64,000 nt of DNA from Rhizobium sp. L43. GTDB lineage: Bacteria > Pseudomonadota > Alphaproteobacteria > Rhizobiales > Rhizobiaceae. Location of the stretch: the NCBI RefSeq assembly GCF_002531725.1, contig NZ_NWSQ01000007.1:124001-188000 (forward strand), in the 5' to 3' direction. This document shows, piece by piece, positions 53,776 to 63,982 of this stretch. Below the pieces are notes generated by a model that saw only the letters and a list, made by a program, of their open reading frames with translations, was not told the DNA's origin and did no database searches. Every line of letters starts with the position of its first letter. Within the stretch, counting starts at the first letter, position 1. Both the position numbers and the translations under genes were made by a program.

Positions 53776-54642
53776 ATGGAAAAAACCTGGAACAACAAAG
53801 CGTGGTTTCTGGTCCTGCCGGTCCTCGTGCTGGTGGCATTCTCGGCCGTCATTCCCTTGATGACGGTTGTGAACTATTCCGTTCAGGACACTTTCGGAAA
53901 CAACCAGTTCTTCTGGAACGGAACGGACTGGTTTACCGAAATCCTGCATTCCGACCGTTTCTGGGCCGCCCTGCAGCGAAACCTGATTTTTTCGTTGATC
54001 ATTCTCGCTCTTGAGATCCCGCTCGGTATCTTCATTGCGCTCAACATGCCGAAATCGGGCATCGGCGTGCCGGTGTGCCTGGTTCTGATGGCGCTACCAC
54101 TGCTGATCCCGTGGAACGTTGTCGGCACGATCTGGCAGGTGTTCGGCCGCAACGACATTGGTTTGTTCGGCTATTCCCTCAATGCCATCGGCATCGATTA
54201 CAACTATGTGCAGGATCCGCTCGACGCCTGGGTGACGATCATCATCATGGATGTCTGGCACTGGACGAGCCTGGTCGTCCTGCTCTGCTATGCCGGCCTC
54301 GTTTCCATTCCGGATGCTTTCTATCAGGCAGCCAAGATCGACGGTGCGTCCCGTTGGGCCGTGTTCCGCTATATCCAGCTGCCAAAGATGAAGCGCGTTC
54401 TTCTGATCGCCGTGCTGCTGCGTTTCATGGATAGTTTCATGATCTACACCGAGCCGTTTGTCGTCACCGGTGGCGGTCCCGGCAACGCGACCACTTTCCT
54501 GTCGATCGATCTGGTCAAGACCGCGCTCGGACAGTTTGACCTCGGTCCGGCCGCTGCCATGTCGCTGATCTATTTCCTGATCATCCTGCTGCTTTCGTGG
54601 GTGTTCTACACCGTCATGACAAGCCACGACGCGGAGAATTGA
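53776..54642 (+). CDS. glpP: Glycerol ABC transporter permease GlpP
   Basis: 288-aa inner-membrane permease of the MalF-like group with six hydrophobic segments. The EAA loop is at YQAAKIDGASRWAVFRYIQLPKMK. The start MEKTWNNKAWFLVLPVL is typical. It begins 2 bases after glpT and is followed 1 base later by glpQ, so translation is coupled. It forms a heterodimeric channel with GlpQ. Confidence 0.92.
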   Translation: MEKTWNNKAWFLVLPVLVLVAFSAVIPLMTVVNYSVQDTFGNNQFFWNGTDWFTEILHSDRFWAALQRNLIFSLIILALEIPLGIFIALNMPKSGIGVPVCLVLMALPLLIPWNVVGTIWQVFGRNDIGLFGYSLNAIGIDYNYVQDPLDAWVTIIIMDVWHWTSLVVLLCYAGLVSIPDAFYQAAKIDGASRWAVFRYIQLPKMKRVLLIAVLLRFMDSFMIYTEPFVVTGGGPGNATTFLSIDLVKTALGQFDLGPAAAMSLIYFLIILLLSWVFYTVMTSHDAEN

Positions 54643-54643
54643 A

Positions 54644-55555
54644 ATGAGCGCCTCCAACGAAACGACAGCGAGCCGAAAAATCTCAGGCGTTACTAGTGTC
54701 GCAGGCGGTCTCTCCTCCGATGAAGTCAGCCATCTGATGCGCCGGCGCGGCGAGGAATCGCGCTGGTGGTGGCTGGTTCCGACGATCTATATCATCGTGC
54801 TCCTGTTGCCGATCTATTGGCTCGTCAACATGAGCTTCAAGACCAATGCGGAAATCGTCAATTCTCTGACGCTTTATCCTCATAACCCGACGATCGCCAA
54901 TTACGTGACGATCTTCACGGAGAAGGCGTGGTATTCCGGCTACATCAATTCAATCACCTATGTCGTGATCAACATGGTGATCTCGGTGGCAGCCGCGCTG
55001 CCGGCGGCCTATGCCTTCTCCCGTTATCGGTTCCTTGGTGACAAGCATCTTTTCTTCTGGTTGCTGACGAACCGGATGGCGCCGCCGGCGGTTTTTGCCC
55101 TGCCGTTCTTTCAGCTCTACTCAGCCTTTGGACTGATCGATACGCACATCGCCGTGGCATTGGCGCATTGCCTCTTCAACGTGCCGCTTGCGGTTTGGAT
55201 CCTTGAAGGCTTCATGTCCGGCGTGCCGAAGGAAATCGACGAAACGGCCTATATCGATGGCTATTCGTTCCCGCGGTTTTTCCTGAAGATCTTCACGCCG
55301 CTGATTGCGAGCGGCATAGGTGTCGCCTGCTTCTTCTGCTTCATGTTCTCTTGGGTCGAGTTGCTGATCGCACGAACGCTGACGACGACCGACGCGAAGC
55401 CGATCGCTGCCACCATGACCCGTACCGTCTCCGCATCCGGCATGGATTGGGGCTTGCTCGCCGCCGCGGGTGTTCTGACCTTGATCCCAGGGGCGCTGGT
55501 GATCTGGTTTGTGCGCAATTACATCGCCAAGGGCTTCGCCCTGGGGAGGGTTTGA
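54644..55555 (+). CDS. glpQ: Glycerol ABC transporter permease GlpQ
   Basis: 303-aa MalG-like permease with six hydrophobic segments after a polar N-terminal tail of about 45 residues. The EAA-type loop is DETAYIDGYSFPRFFLKIFTP in two conserved blocks. It is not related to GlpQ glycerophosphodiesterase. The stop overlaps the first base of the glpU start. It pairs with GlpP in the membrane. Confidence 0.92.
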   Translation: MSASNETTASRKISGVTSVAGGLSSDEVSHLMRRRGEESRWWWLVPTIYIIVLLLPIYWLVNMSFKTNAEIVNSLTLYPHNPTIANYVTIFTEKAWYSGYINSITYVVINMVISVAAALPAAYAFSRYRFLGDKHLFFWLLTNRMAPPAVFALPFFQLYSAFGLIDTHIAVALAHCLFNVPLAVWILEGFMSGVPKEIDETAYIDGYSFPRFFLKIFTPLIASGIGVACFFCFMFSWVELLIARTLTTTDAKPIAATMTRTVSASGMDWGLLAAAGVLTLIPGALVIWFVRNYIAKGFALGRV

Positions 55556-55851
55556 TGGGCTTTTCACTTCCCGATTTTTCATGGATGGCATGGACCTGGC
55601 CGACGGCCGCGTTCTTCATCGTTATCGCATTGCTGCTGATCGGCATGGGGGTCTGGGAGTATGCCGTGCCCGGCGGCAACCCGCGGATCGGAATCCTGCG
55701 CTTCGAGACGACGCGCGGTGACCGGCTTTTCCTTTCGCTGCTCGGCAGCGCCTTTATCCATCTTGCCTGGCTTGGTCTCGCTGGATCAAGCCTCTGGTGG
55801 GCTCTCGCTCTCTCCGTTGTCTACGCCGTCGGCGTATTCCGTTACGTGTGA
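55555..55851 (+). CDS. glpU: Small membrane protein GlpU (DUF2160)
   Basis: 98-aa protein with two or three hydrophobic segments (FFIVIALLLIGMGVWEYA, LFLSLLGSAFIHLAWLGLA, SLWWALALSVVYAVG). It belongs to DUF2160, found only inside glycerol ABC operons of this type. Start overlaps the glpQ stop (TGATG); GGGGAGGG precedes it. It is probably an accessory subunit of the transporter; its exact role is not known. Confidence 0.9.
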   Translation: MGFSLPDFSWMAWTWPTAAFFIVIALLLIGMGVWEYAVPGGNPRIGILRFETTRGDRLFLSLLGSAFIHLAWLGLAGSSLWWALALSVVYAVGVFRYV

Positions 55852-55931
55852 GGCAAGTTGATGCAGACGGCCGGGTTTTTTCTGGTCGCCTGAGACGTGA
55901 AGACTGCAATCGCAAACCCTGGGAGGATATC

Positions 55932-57656
55932 ATGCGAAGGCATTTATTGACGACGACAGCAGCGGTACTGCTGGCCATGACCGGGTCGGCCTATGCCGGC
56001 ATGGACGAGGCAAAGACTTTTCTGGACAAAGAGATCGGCGACGTTTCGACGCTCTCTCGCGCCGACCAGGAAAAGGAAATGCAATGGTTCGTCGATGCGG
56101 CGAAGCCTTTCCAGGGTATGGACATCAAGGTTGTTTCGGAAACCTTGACCACTCACAAGTATGAGTCCGAGGTTCTGGCTCCGGCCTTCACTGCGATCAC
56201 CGGCATCAAGGTCACGCACGACGTCATTCAAGAGGGTGACGTTGTCGAGAAGATCCAGACACAGATGCAGACCGGGCAGAACCTTTATGACGGCTGGGTC
56301 AACGACTCCGACCTGATCGGTACCCACTGGCGCTATCAGCAGGTGCGCAACCTGACCGACTGGATGGCCGGCGAAGGCAAGGACGTTACCAACCCCGGCC
56401 TCGATATCGACGACTTCATCGGCACGAAGTTCACGACCGCGCCGGACAAGAAGCTCTATCAGCTTCCCGACCAGCAGTTCGCCAACCTCTACTGGTTCCG
56501 CTACGACTGGTTCAACGACGAGAAGAACAAGGCCGATTTCAAGGCGAAATACGGCTACGATCTCGGCGTGCCGGTCAACTGGTCGGCCTATGAGGACATT
56601 GCCGAATTCTTTACCGGCCGTGACGTGAACGGCAAGAAGGTCTTCGGCCATATGGACTACGGCAAGAAGGACCCGTCGCTCGGCTGGCGCTTCACCGACG
56701 CCTGGCTTTCGATGGCCGGCAATGGTGACAAGGGCCTGCCGAACGGTCTTCCGGTCGACGAATGGGGCATCAAGGTCGACGAGAAGTCGCGTCCCGTCGG
56801 TTCGTGCGTCGCGCGTGGCGGCGATACCAACGGCCCGGCATCGGTCTATTCGATCCAGAAGTATCTCGATTGGTTGAAGGCGTACGCACCGCCGGAAGCT
56901 CAGGGCATGACTTTCTCGGAATCCGGTCCGGTGCCGGCACAGGGTAACGTCGCGCAGCAGATCTTCTGGTACACGGCGTTTACCGCAGACATGGTCAAGC
57001 CTGGCCTGCCTGTTATGAATGAGGACGGCACGCCGAAATGGCGCATGGCACCGAGCCCGCATGGCGTTTACTGGAAAGACGGCATGAAGCTTGGTTATCA
57101 GGACGTCGGCTCGTGGACGCTGATGAAATCGACCCCGACGGACCGTGCGAAAGCTGCCTGGCTCTATGCACAGTTCGTGACCTCCAAGACGATTGACGTG
57201 AAGAAGAGCCAGCTCGGTCTCACCTTCATCCGCGAATCCACCATTCGCGACAAGAGCTTTACGGAGCGCGCTCCGAAGCTTGGCGGTCTGATCGAGTTCT
57301 ATCGTTCGCCGGCCCGCGTTCAGTGGTCGCCAACCGGCACCAACGTTCCCGACTATCCGAAGCTGGCTCAGCTTTGGTGGCAGGCTATCGGTGACGCCGC
57401 TGCCGGCGCCAAGACACCGCAGGAAGCCATGGATTCTCTTTGCGGCGAGCAGGAGAAGGTCATGGGCCGTATCGAGAAATCGGGCGTCCAGGGCGATATC
57501 GGCCCGAAACTGGCCGAAGAGCATGATCTCGCTTATTGGAACGCGGATGCGGTGAAGAAGGGCAACCTTGCGCCGCAGCTGAAGATCGAGAACGAGAAAG
57601 AAAAGCCGGTCACCGTCAACTACGACGAACTCGTCAAGAGCTGGCAGTCGAAGTAA
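55932..57656 (+). CDS. glpV: Glycerol ABC transporter substrate-binding protein GlpV
   Basis: 574-aa periplasmic binding protein with a Sec signal peptide (residues 1-22, ending SAYA). At 574 aa it is longer than the usual 400-450 aa of extracellular solute-binding family 1 proteins, as in other GlpV proteins. Aromatic residues suited to a small polyol are frequent (YWFRYDWFN). GGGAGGATATC precedes the ATG, a strong ribosome-binding site. It is separated from glpU by 80 bases and from glpK by 149 bases holding two hairpins. Confidence 0.93.
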   Translation: MRRHLLTTTAAVLLAMTGSAYAGMDEAKTFLDKEIGDVSTLSRADQEKEMQWFVDAAKPFQGMDIKVVSETLTTHKYESEVLAPAFTAITGIKVTHDVIQEGDVVEKIQTQMQTGQNLYDGWVNDSDLIGTHWRYQQVRNLTDWMAGEGKDVTNPGLDIDDFIGTKFTTAPDKKLYQLPDQQFANLYWFRYDWFNDEKNKADFKAKYGYDLGVPVNWSAYEDIAEFFTGRDVNGKKVFGHMDYGKKDPSLGWRFTDAWLSMAGNGDKGLPNGLPVDEWGIKVDEKSRPVGSCVARGGDTNGPASVYSIQKYLDWLKAYAPPEAQGMTFSESGPVPAQGNVAQQIFWYTAFTADMVKPGLPVMNEDGTPKWRMAPSPHGVYWKDGMKLGYQDVGSWTLMKSTPTDRAKAAWLYAQFVTSKTIDVKKSQLGLTFIRESTIRDKSFTERAPKLGGLIEFYRSPARVQWSPTGTNVPDYPKLAQLWWQAIGDAAAGAKTPQEAMDSLCGEQEKVMGRIEKSGVQGDIGPKLAEEHDLAYWNADAVKKGNLAPQLKIENEKEKPVTVNYDELVKSWQSK

Positions 57657-57666
57657 GGCGGACCTC

Positions 57667-57724
57667 GGCCGGAGGCAACGAGGCTTCCGGCCATCACTTC
57701 CCGCCACCGGCTACGGCCGGTGGC
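57667..57724 (+). terminator. Two hairpins between glpV and glpK
   Basis: Hairpin 1: GGCCGGAGGC with GCTTCCGGCC (57667-57692, one G-U pair). Hairpin 2: GCCACCGGC / GCCGGTGGC (57703-57724, 9 perfect pairs, 4-base loop). Neither is followed by a U-tract, so they probably protect the glpV message or partly end transcription before glpK. Confidence 0.6.
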
Positions 57725-57805
57725 ACCCACAATCTTTCTCTCATGAAACCTCCGCGTCTGCCCTCCCTGCCGGGCGGAGCGGTTTCGTGCGAGCCGGAGA
57801 CGGAT

Positions 57806-59308
57806 ATGAGCGGCTATATTCTTTCAATCGACCAGGGCACGACGTCTTCACGCGCGATCATCTTCGACGGCGACATGAAAATGGCCGGCTCGGCCCAGGC
57901 GGAGATCACCCAATATTATCCGCAGCCCGGATGGGTGGAGCACGACGCCACTGAGATCTGGCAGTCCGTCGTCGACACGGTGCGCAAGGCGATCGCCGAT
58001 GCCGGTCTCGATGCCACCGACATCACCGCGATCGGCATCACCAACCAGCGCGAGACCGCTGTTGTCTGGGATCGCCGGTCCGGAACGCCGCTTCACCGCG
58101 CGATCGTCTGGCAGGACAGGCGCACGGCCGAAATGTGCGAGAGCTTGAAGGCCGATGGCTACGAGAAGTTGTTCAGCGCCAAGACCGGCCTGCTGCTCGA
58201 CCCCTATTTTTCCGGAACGAAGCTGCGCTGGCTGCTCGACAATGTCGACGGCCTGCGGGAGAAGGCGGAAGCGGGCGACGTCTGCTTCGGCACGATCGAC
58301 AGCTGGCTGATCTACAATCTGACCGGCGGCCGTGTGCACGCCACCGATGCGACCAATGCGTCGAGAACGCTGCTCTATAATATCGATGACGGCGCATGGG
58401 ACGAGGAGCTTCTCGGCATTCTCGGAATCCCGGCCGTCATGCTTCCCGAGGTCAGGGAATGCGCCGATGATTTCGGCCGCGTCGACCAGGCGCTGCTCGG
58501 TGCGGAGCTTCCGATCCTCGGCGTTGCCGGCGACCAGCAGGCGGCGGCGATCGGCAATGCCTGCTTCGAGCCCGGCATGATGAAATCCACCTACGGCACC
58601 GGCTGCTTCGCTCTGCTGAACACCGGCAGGGATCGTGTTTCCTCCTCCAACCGGATGCTGACGACGATCGCCTACCGGCTCGACGGCGAGACGACCTATG
58701 CGCTCGAAGGCTCGATCTTCATCGCCGGTGCCGCCGTGCAATGGCTGCGCGACGGCCTCGGCATCATCGGTCAGGCGTCGGAGGCAGGGGTCCTTGCGGC
58801 CAAGGCCGATCCCGGACAGCAGGTCTACATCGTTCCGGCCTTCACCGGCCTCGGCGCGCCTTATTGGGATCCGGCCGCGCGCGGTGCGATCTTCGGTCTG
58901 ACGCGAAATAGCGGGCCGGCGGAATTTGCCCGCGCCGTGCTCGAATCCGTCGCCTACCAGACACTTGATCTGCTGGTGGCGATGAAGAAGGACTGGGGCG
59001 TCAACCAGCTGGAAACCGTGCTGCGTGTCGATGGCGGCATGGCGGCTTCGGACTGGACGATGCAGTGCCTGGCCGACATGACGGGAAATCCCGTCGACCG
59101 CTCGGCGATCCGCGAGACGACGGCGCTGGGGGCCGCCTGGCTTGCCGGCTCGAAAGCCGGCATCTGGCCGGGCAGGCGGGAATTTGCGCAGGCTTGGGCC
59201 TGCGACCGCCGCTTCAGCCCGTCGATGGAGGAGACCGAGCGGCAGGGCAAGATCATCGGCTGGAAGAATGCCGTGTCCAGAATGATTTCCGACGCCTCGG
59301 CGGGATAG
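57806..59308 (+). CDS. glpK: Glycerol kinase
   Basis: 500-aa FGGY-family kinase that phosphorylates glycerol to glycerol-3-phosphate with ATP, trapping it for GlpD. It starts [20 protein letters not shown] with the phosphate-binding loop, has [16 protein letters not shown] and the catalytic-Asp segment GVAGDQQAA, and ends with the FGGY region [26 protein letters not shown] precedes the ATG. It is the last gene of the operon, 149 bases after glpV, and converges on a sugar transporter. Confidence 0.96.
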   Translation: MSGYILSIDQGTTSSRAIIFDGDMKMAGSAQAEITQYYPQPGWVEHDATEIWQSVVDTVRKAIADAGLDATDITAIGITNQRETAVVWDRRSGTPLHRAIVWQDRRTAEMCESLKADGYEKLFSAKTGLLLDPYFSGTKLRWLLDNVDGLREKAEAGDVCFGTIDSWLIYNLTGGRVHATDATNASRTLLYNIDDGAWDEELLGILGIPAVMLPEVRECADDFGRVDQALLGAELPILGVAGDQQAAAIGNACFEPGMMKSTYGTGCFALLNTGRDRVSSSNRMLTTIAYRLDGETTYALEGSIFIAGAAVQWLRDGLGIIGQASEAGVLAAKADPGQQVYIVPAFTGLGAPYWDPAARGAIFGLTRNSGPAEFARAVLESVAYQTLDLLVAMKKDWGVNQLETVLRVDGGMAASDWTMQCLADMTGNPVDRSAIRETTALGAAWLAGSKAGIWPGRREFAQAWACDRRFSPSMEETERQGKIIGWKNAVSRMISDASAG

Positions 59309-59346
59309 AGCAGCTTCCCCGGCTACGACCGCAATGGCGGCTGCTT

Positions 59347-60348
59347 TCACGCGCCGCCGGCGGCCTTCCTGTTGATGAAACTTAGGGCGAGCACCGCGAA
59401 GATCAGCGTTCCCGTACCGACCTGCTGCCAATAGAAGTTCAGATCGGTCAGCAGCAGCCCGTTGGCGACGATGCTGAGCAGCAGCGCGCCGAGAACAGTC
59501 CCGCCGACATTCGGCCGCCCGAGCGGGCTGAGCGTCGTGCCGATGAAGGTCGCGCCGATGGCATTGAGCAGGAAGGCATTGCCGGAGGACGGAATGTAGG
59601 TGGTGACGGTCGCGGTCAGGATCAGGCCGGCGATGGCCGCGATCAGCCCGACCAGAATGAAGGTCACGGCGACATAGGCGGGCGCGGCGATGCCGGAATA
59701 GCGCACGACGCCCGGCTGGATGCCGATCGACAGGACGACGCGGCCGAAACGCGTGCGGGCAAAAACCACCGCAGCGGCGGCGATGACGATGATGGCAACG
59801 GCCAGCGGCACCGGAAAGCCGGCAATCGTGCCGTGGCCGAGGAAGCGGAAGGCGTCCGGCACGCCGTTCGGCGGCAGATAGACCGGATTGCCGCCATTGG
59901 TCAGCAGCTGCTGAACGCTGCGGCCGATGAACAGCGTGCCGAGCGTGGCGAGGAACGGCGACACGCCGATCCCGGAGATCAAGAGCGCGTTGAAGGCGCC
60001 GACGACTGCCCCGGCCGCCAGTCCCGCAAGTGCGGCGAGTGCCACCGGCTGCCCGGCGAGCACGAGCGAGACGAAGGCGAAGCTGGCGAAATCCATCGCC
60101 GTTCCCACCGAAAGATCGATGCCGCCCGCCGCCACGGCAAAGGTCATGGCGATGGAGACGATGGCAAGCAGCGTGAAATTGTTGACCAGGATGCTCTGCA
60201 GGTTCGCAAGCGTCAGGAATGTTGGCGTCGCCACGGAAAAGGCGGCGAACACCGCAATCAGGGCGAGGATCAGCCCATAACGCACCAGGCTGCCGGCGAT
60301 TAGACGCGGCAAGCCTGTCGTGGTGAGGGTAGGGGTCTGGAGCGACAT
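59347..60348 (-). CDS. CUT2-type sugar ABC transporter permease (RbsC-like) 1
   Basis: 333-aa inner-membrane permease with about 9-10 hydrophobic segments. The family motif is seen in AAGGIDLSVG and FLATLGTLFIGRS. It is the last gene of a four-gene set reading binding protein, ATPase, permease, permease. Two different RbsC-like permeases suggest a heterodimeric channel, unusual for CUT2 but known in some members. The sugar is not predictable; ribose-, xylitol- or rhamnose-like substrates are possible. Confidence 0.88.
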   Translation of the reverse strand: MSLQTPTLTTTGLPRLIAGSLVRYGLILALIAVFAAFSVATPTFLTLANLQSILVNNFTLLAIVSIAMTFAVAAGGIDLSVGTAMDFASFAFVSLVLAGQPVALAALAGLAAGAVVGAFNALLISGIGVSPFLATLGTLFIGRSVQQLLTNGGNPVYLPPNGVPDAFRFLGHGTIAGFPVPLAVAIIVIAAAAVVFARTRFGRVVLSIGIQPGVVRYSGIAAPAYVAVTFILVGLIAAIAGLILTATVTTYIPSSGNAFLLNAIGATFIGTTLSPLGRPNVGGTVLGALLLSIVANGLLLTDLNFYWQQVGTGTLIFAVLALSFINRKAAGGA

Positions 60349-60350
60349 GG

Positions 60351-61370
60351 TCAGGCCTCCTGCCGGCGCAGCAACGTGGTCGCGGAAACGACGATGAGTA
60401 TGAGCACGCCCTGGACGCCGCTGACCAGCGTGCTCGAAATATTCAGCAGCTGGAAACCGTTGACGAGGAAGCCGACCAGCAGGGCTGAGAGCAGCGTCCC
60501 GGTGATCGTGGGAACGAGCCGGCGCGAGAAGACAGAGCCGAGCAGGGCGGTCACGACGACGGGCAACAGCATCTCGCCGGAGCCGGTCGTGCTGCCGCTT
60601 AGATAGGAAACCGACAGGATGCCGGCGATGCCGCCGGAGAGGCCACTGGCGACGAAGGCGCCTGATAGTAGCCGGCGAAGCGGCAGGCCGGCGGCACGCG
60701 CCGCATCGGGAAACTCACCGACCGCATAGAGGCGCAGGCCGAGCGGGGTATATTGCACGATCGCCGTGGCGATCGCCGTGAAGCCGAGAAGCACATAGGC
60801 AAGAACCGGTATGCCGAACGGATCCGAGGCCGAAAGCGCCGATAGGAAAGGCGTCGAGGCCGGCAGGACGGTATTGCCGGTCAGCACCAATTCCAGGCCG
60901 GCGACAACGTTCATGACGGCAAGCGTGGCAAGCAGCGGCACGATGCCGGCATAGACGACGGCAATGGCATTGACCGTGCCGATCAACGCGCCGGTCGAGA
61001 TCGCCGCCGCAATCGCCGTCGCGTCGCCGTAGCCTAGCTGCGTCAGGCTGGCATAAACGGCGGCGCTGAGGCCCATATTGGCAGCGAGCGACAGGTCGAT
61101 GCCGCCGGTGACGACATTGGAGCCGCCGGCGATCAGCACGATCGTCAGTCCGATGGCAAGCACGCCTGAGATGGCCGATTGGCCGAGCACATTGCCGATA
61201 TTGCCGATACTGAGGAAATAGGGTGCCGTCAGCGAGAAGATGATCAGGATGGCGGCAAATGCGATCAGCGATCCGAAGCGCAATGCCGCAGCGGCAATAT
61301 TGCCAGCCGGCCGCGGAGGCGGCTCCGCAGCGGAAAAACCGGAAGGCGCGAATTCCACTTCAGCCGACAT
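60351..61370 (-). CDS. CUT2-type sugar ABC transporter permease (RbsC-like) 2
   Basis: 339-aa permease with a polar N-terminal tail of about 35 residues and some 9-10 hydrophobic segments. The family motif GGIDLSLAANMGLSAA is present. It overlaps the end of the ATPase gene by 11 bases and precedes permease 1 by 2 bases, so all are coupled. The ATG at 61370 is chosen; the open frame continues upstream through the ATPase gene. Confidence 0.88.
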   Translation of the reverse strand: MSAEVEFAPSGFSAAEPPPRPAGNIAAAALRFGSLIAFAAILIIFSLTAPYFLSIGNIGNVLGQSAISGVLAIGLTIVLIAGGSNVVTGGIDLSLAANMGLSAAVYASLTQLGYGDATAIAAAISTGALIGTVNAIAVVYAGIVPLLATLAVMNVVAGLELVLTGNTVLPASTPFLSALSASDPFGIPVLAYVLLGFTAIATAIVQYTPLGLRLYAVGEFPDAARAAGLPLRRLLSGAFVASGLSGGIAGILSVSYLSGSTTGSGEMLLPVVVTALLGSVFSRRLVPTITGTLLSALLVGFLVNGFQLLNISSTLVSGVQGVLILIVVSATTLLRRQEA

Positions 61371-62910
61371 GGCGATGTCCCTCGGATGATCCTGTGGATT
61401 GCGCCAGCACGGCATCCGCCGTGGTCTCCGACGAGATGAATTCCCGCACCACGCGGCCACGGAAGAGCACGAGGATGCGATCGGTGATACCGACGAGTTC
61501 GGGCAGGTCCGAAGACAGCACGATGACGCCGGCGCCGCGCGCTGCGAGTTCGCCGATCAGCGTATAGATCTCGACCTTGGAGCCGATATCGACGCCGACC
61601 GTCGGCTCGTCGAGGAGATAGACCTCGGAGTGGCGGCTCAGCCATTTGGCGATGGCGATCTTCTGCTGGTTGCCGCCCGAAAGCGTGCGCAGCAGGGCAT
61701 TCCGTCCATTGGTTTTTACCTGCAGCCGGGCAATCAGAGCATCGACTTCCCGCTGCTCGGCTTTTCGGTCGAGAAAGCCGAAACGCGTGAAGCGGCCCAG
61801 GCTCGAAAGACTGGTGTTTTCCGTAACGCTGAGGTCGAGCGCGATGCCATGGCGACGCCGGTCTTCCGGCACCAGCGCAATCTCGCGCCCAGTCGCCTGC
61901 GTCGGATTGTTGAAACGGGCAGCCTTGCCGCTGATCTCGATACGGCCGGAAGCCGGGGTCTCCAGCCCGAAGAGGGTGCGGACCAGCTCCTTGGCGCCGG
62001 AGCCGAGCAGGCCGGTCAGACCGAGCACCTCGCCGCGGCGAAGCGCGAAACTCACGTCGCTATATTTCCCCGGCGCCGACAGCTGCTCGACCTTGAGGAT
62101 TTCCTCGCCTGATGTGACCTGCGGCTTCGGGAACATCTCCTTGATGTCGCGCTCGACCATCAGCCGCGCAATCGCGCTGGCCGAGGTCTCGCCGATCGGC
62201 AGCAAGGCGACGTCGAGCCCATTGCGCAGCACGGTGACGTGGTCGCAGAGCTCTTCGATTTCGTTCAGGTAATGCGAGATATAGATGATGGTGACGCCTT
62301 CGTCGCGCAGGCGGCGGATCAGCCGGAAGAGGATATCGGCTTCACGGCGCACCAAGGCGGCCGTCGGCTCGTCGAAGACCAGCACTTTCGGCTGGTTGAG
62401 GAGGGCGCGGGTCATTTGCACGATCTGCTTTTCGGCGGTCGACAATTCGCCGATCAGGGCGCTGTTCGGCAGGCGGATACCGAAATAATCGTTGAGAATA
62501 TCGGATGCGCGCCGCTGCATCAGCCGCCGGTCGAGGAACGGCGTACCCGATATCCGCGGTTCCCGGCCGAGGAACAGGGCTTCGCCGACGGTGAAGGTCG
62601 GCACCAGCAGCCGGTCCTGGTGAATGAAGTGGATGCCGAGATCTTCGGCAAGATGCGGCGTCAGCCTGTCGAATGTGCGCCCTTCGATCTCGATCCGGCC
62701 GGCATCCGGCTGGTGAAGACCGGCCAGCAGTTTGATCAGCGTCGACTTGCCGGCGCCGTTCTGGCCGACGAGACCGTGGATGGTGCCGCGCTTGACAAGC
62801 AGCGACGCACCGGCAAGCGCCTGCGCCCCGCCGAAATGCTTGACGATGCCTTCGAAGCGGATAATGTCGTTGCCCGCCGTCACCGGCTGCTTCAACGAAA
62901 TGGCCGTCAT
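61360..62910 (-). CDS. CUT2-type sugar ABC transporter double ATPase (RbsA-like)
   Basis: 516-aa protein with two ABC domains. Domain 1: GQNGAGKST, signature LSTAEKQIVQMTR (altered), Walker B LVFDEPTAAL, H-loop IIYISHYLNEIEE. Domain 2: degenerate Walker A GLLGSGAKEL, signature LSGGNQQKIAIAK, Walker B YLLDEPTVGVD. This is the standard CUT2 arrangement with one working and one degenerate site. The ATG at 62910 has CGGAGAGATCGAC before it; upstream extension of the frame is Ser/Arg/Pro-rich and not credible. Confidence 0.93.
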   Translation of the reverse strand: MTAISLKQPVTAGNDIIRFEGIVKHFGGAQALAGASLLVKRGTIHGLVGQNGAGKSTLIKLLAGLHQPDAGRIEIEGRTFDRLTPHLAEDLGIHFIHQDRLLVPTFTVGEALFLGREPRISGTPFLDRRLMQRRASDILNDYFGIRLPNSALIGELSTAEKQIVQMTRALLNQPKVLVFDEPTAALVRREADILFRLIRRLRDEGVTIIYISHYLNEIEELCDHVTVLRNGLDVALLPIGETSASAIARLMVERDIKEMFPKPQVTSGEEILKVEQLSAPGKYSDVSFALRRGEVLGLTGLLGSGAKELVRTLFGLETPASGRIEISGKAARFNNPTQATGREIALVPEDRRRHGIALDLSVTENTSLSSLGRFTRFGFLDRKAEQREVDALIARLQVKTNGRNALLRTLSGGNQQKIAIAKWLSRHSEVYLLDEPTVGVDIGSKVEIYTLIGELAARGAGVIVLSSDLPELVGITDRILVLFRGRVVREFISSETTADAVLAQSTGSSEGHRHVG

Positions 62911-62971
62911 GTCGATCTCTCCGGGCAGGTTCCGAGCGACCCGGTCATGGCCGGATCGCTCGGGAGCCTTG

Positions 62972-63982
62972 TCAGCCGATGCCGAGTTTCTTGGTGACTT
63001 CGCCGACATTGGTCTTGTTGGCGAGCAGGGCTGAAACATAGGTCTCGCGCGGCAGCGTCTGGCCGGCGAGCAGCTTGGCGACGTTGCGGATGGCGGTGCG
63101 GCCGATTTCCGCCGGCTGCTGGGCGACATCGGCGCCGGCCGGCGAATTCGGATCGGCGATCAGCTGCAGCACCTCAGGGCTGCCGTCGACGCCGTAGGTG
63201 CGGATCTCGGTGCGGCCGGCAGCCGTCAGTGCCTGGGTCGCGCCAAGCTGCGGAATGTCCCAGGCCGACCAGATCGCCTTGATCGAACCCTTTTCCGGAT
63301 ATTTGTTGAGGATTGCCGTGATCTGCGTGAAGGCGTCCTGGACGGTATTCGGGATGACGTCGCGCAGTTCCGGCTGGAGGATCTTCACCTTCGGGAAATA
63401 TTTGACGACATTGACCAGCTGATCGTAGCGGATCGCGCAGGGGGTCACACCGTAGAAGCCGTTGAAGACGACGATATTGCCTTCGCCGCCGATATCGGAG
63501 ACGAGCTGCAGCGCCAGATCCTTGCCGATGCCCCAATTGTCGGACGTGGTGTTGTTGATCGAATTGGTCGAGCCGACGTCGACGGTCAGAACCGGGATCC
63601 CGGCATCGCGCGCCTTCTTCAGCCAGGGATCGATGACGCTGAGCGTGCCGAGGATCTGCACGATCGCATCCGGCTTCTGGGCGATCAGCGTCTGCAGCTG
63701 CGACACCAGCTTGCCGTCATTGCGGCCGGCATCGACGGCGATCGGCTCGCCGCCGAGGCGCTTTACCTCTTCGATCTGGGCATTATAGGCCTGCAGGTCG
63801 AAGAAGTGATCGGTGCCGGTGGCGCTGATGGCGATGCGCTTGCCTTTCAGCGACAGCTCTTCGGCTGCAAAAACCGGCTTCTGCCCGATGAGCGAAGCAC
63901 CGGCGACGGCAACCCCGGCCGCTGCGGACAGTTTCAACAGGTCTCGTCTTCCGAGACCGCTTCCGGATTTTTCAGTACTCAT
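62972..63982 (-). CDS. Sugar ABC transporter substrate-binding protein, Tat-exported
   Basis: 336-aa periplasmic binding protein of the RbsB-like (peripla_BP_4) class. The N-terminus has a twin-arginine signal: GRRDLLKLSAAAGVAVAGAS at about residues 11-30, cleaved near VFAAEE. The mature protein begins with KGKRIAISATGTDHFFDLQA. Two ATGs compete; 63982 fits GGAGAG at 63990-63995 best. It is first in the operon; regulators and promoter lie beyond the window end. Confidence 0.88.
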   Translation of the reverse strand: MSTEKSGSGLGRRDLLKLSAAAGVAVAGASLIGQKPVFAAEELSLKGKRIAISATGTDHFFDLQAYNAQIEEVKRLGGEPIAVDAGRNDGKLVSQLQTLIAQKPDAIVQILGTLSVIDPWLKKARDAGIPVLTVDVGSTNSINNTTSDNWGIGKDLALQLVSDIGGEGNIVVFNGFYGVTPCAIRYDQLVNVVKYFPKVKILQPELRDVIPNTVQDAFTQITAILNKYPEKGSIKAIWSAWDIPQLGATQALTAAGRTEIRTYGVDGSPEVLQLIADPNSPAGADVAQQPAEIGRTAIRNVAKLLAGQTLPRETYVSALLANKTNVGEVTKKLGIG

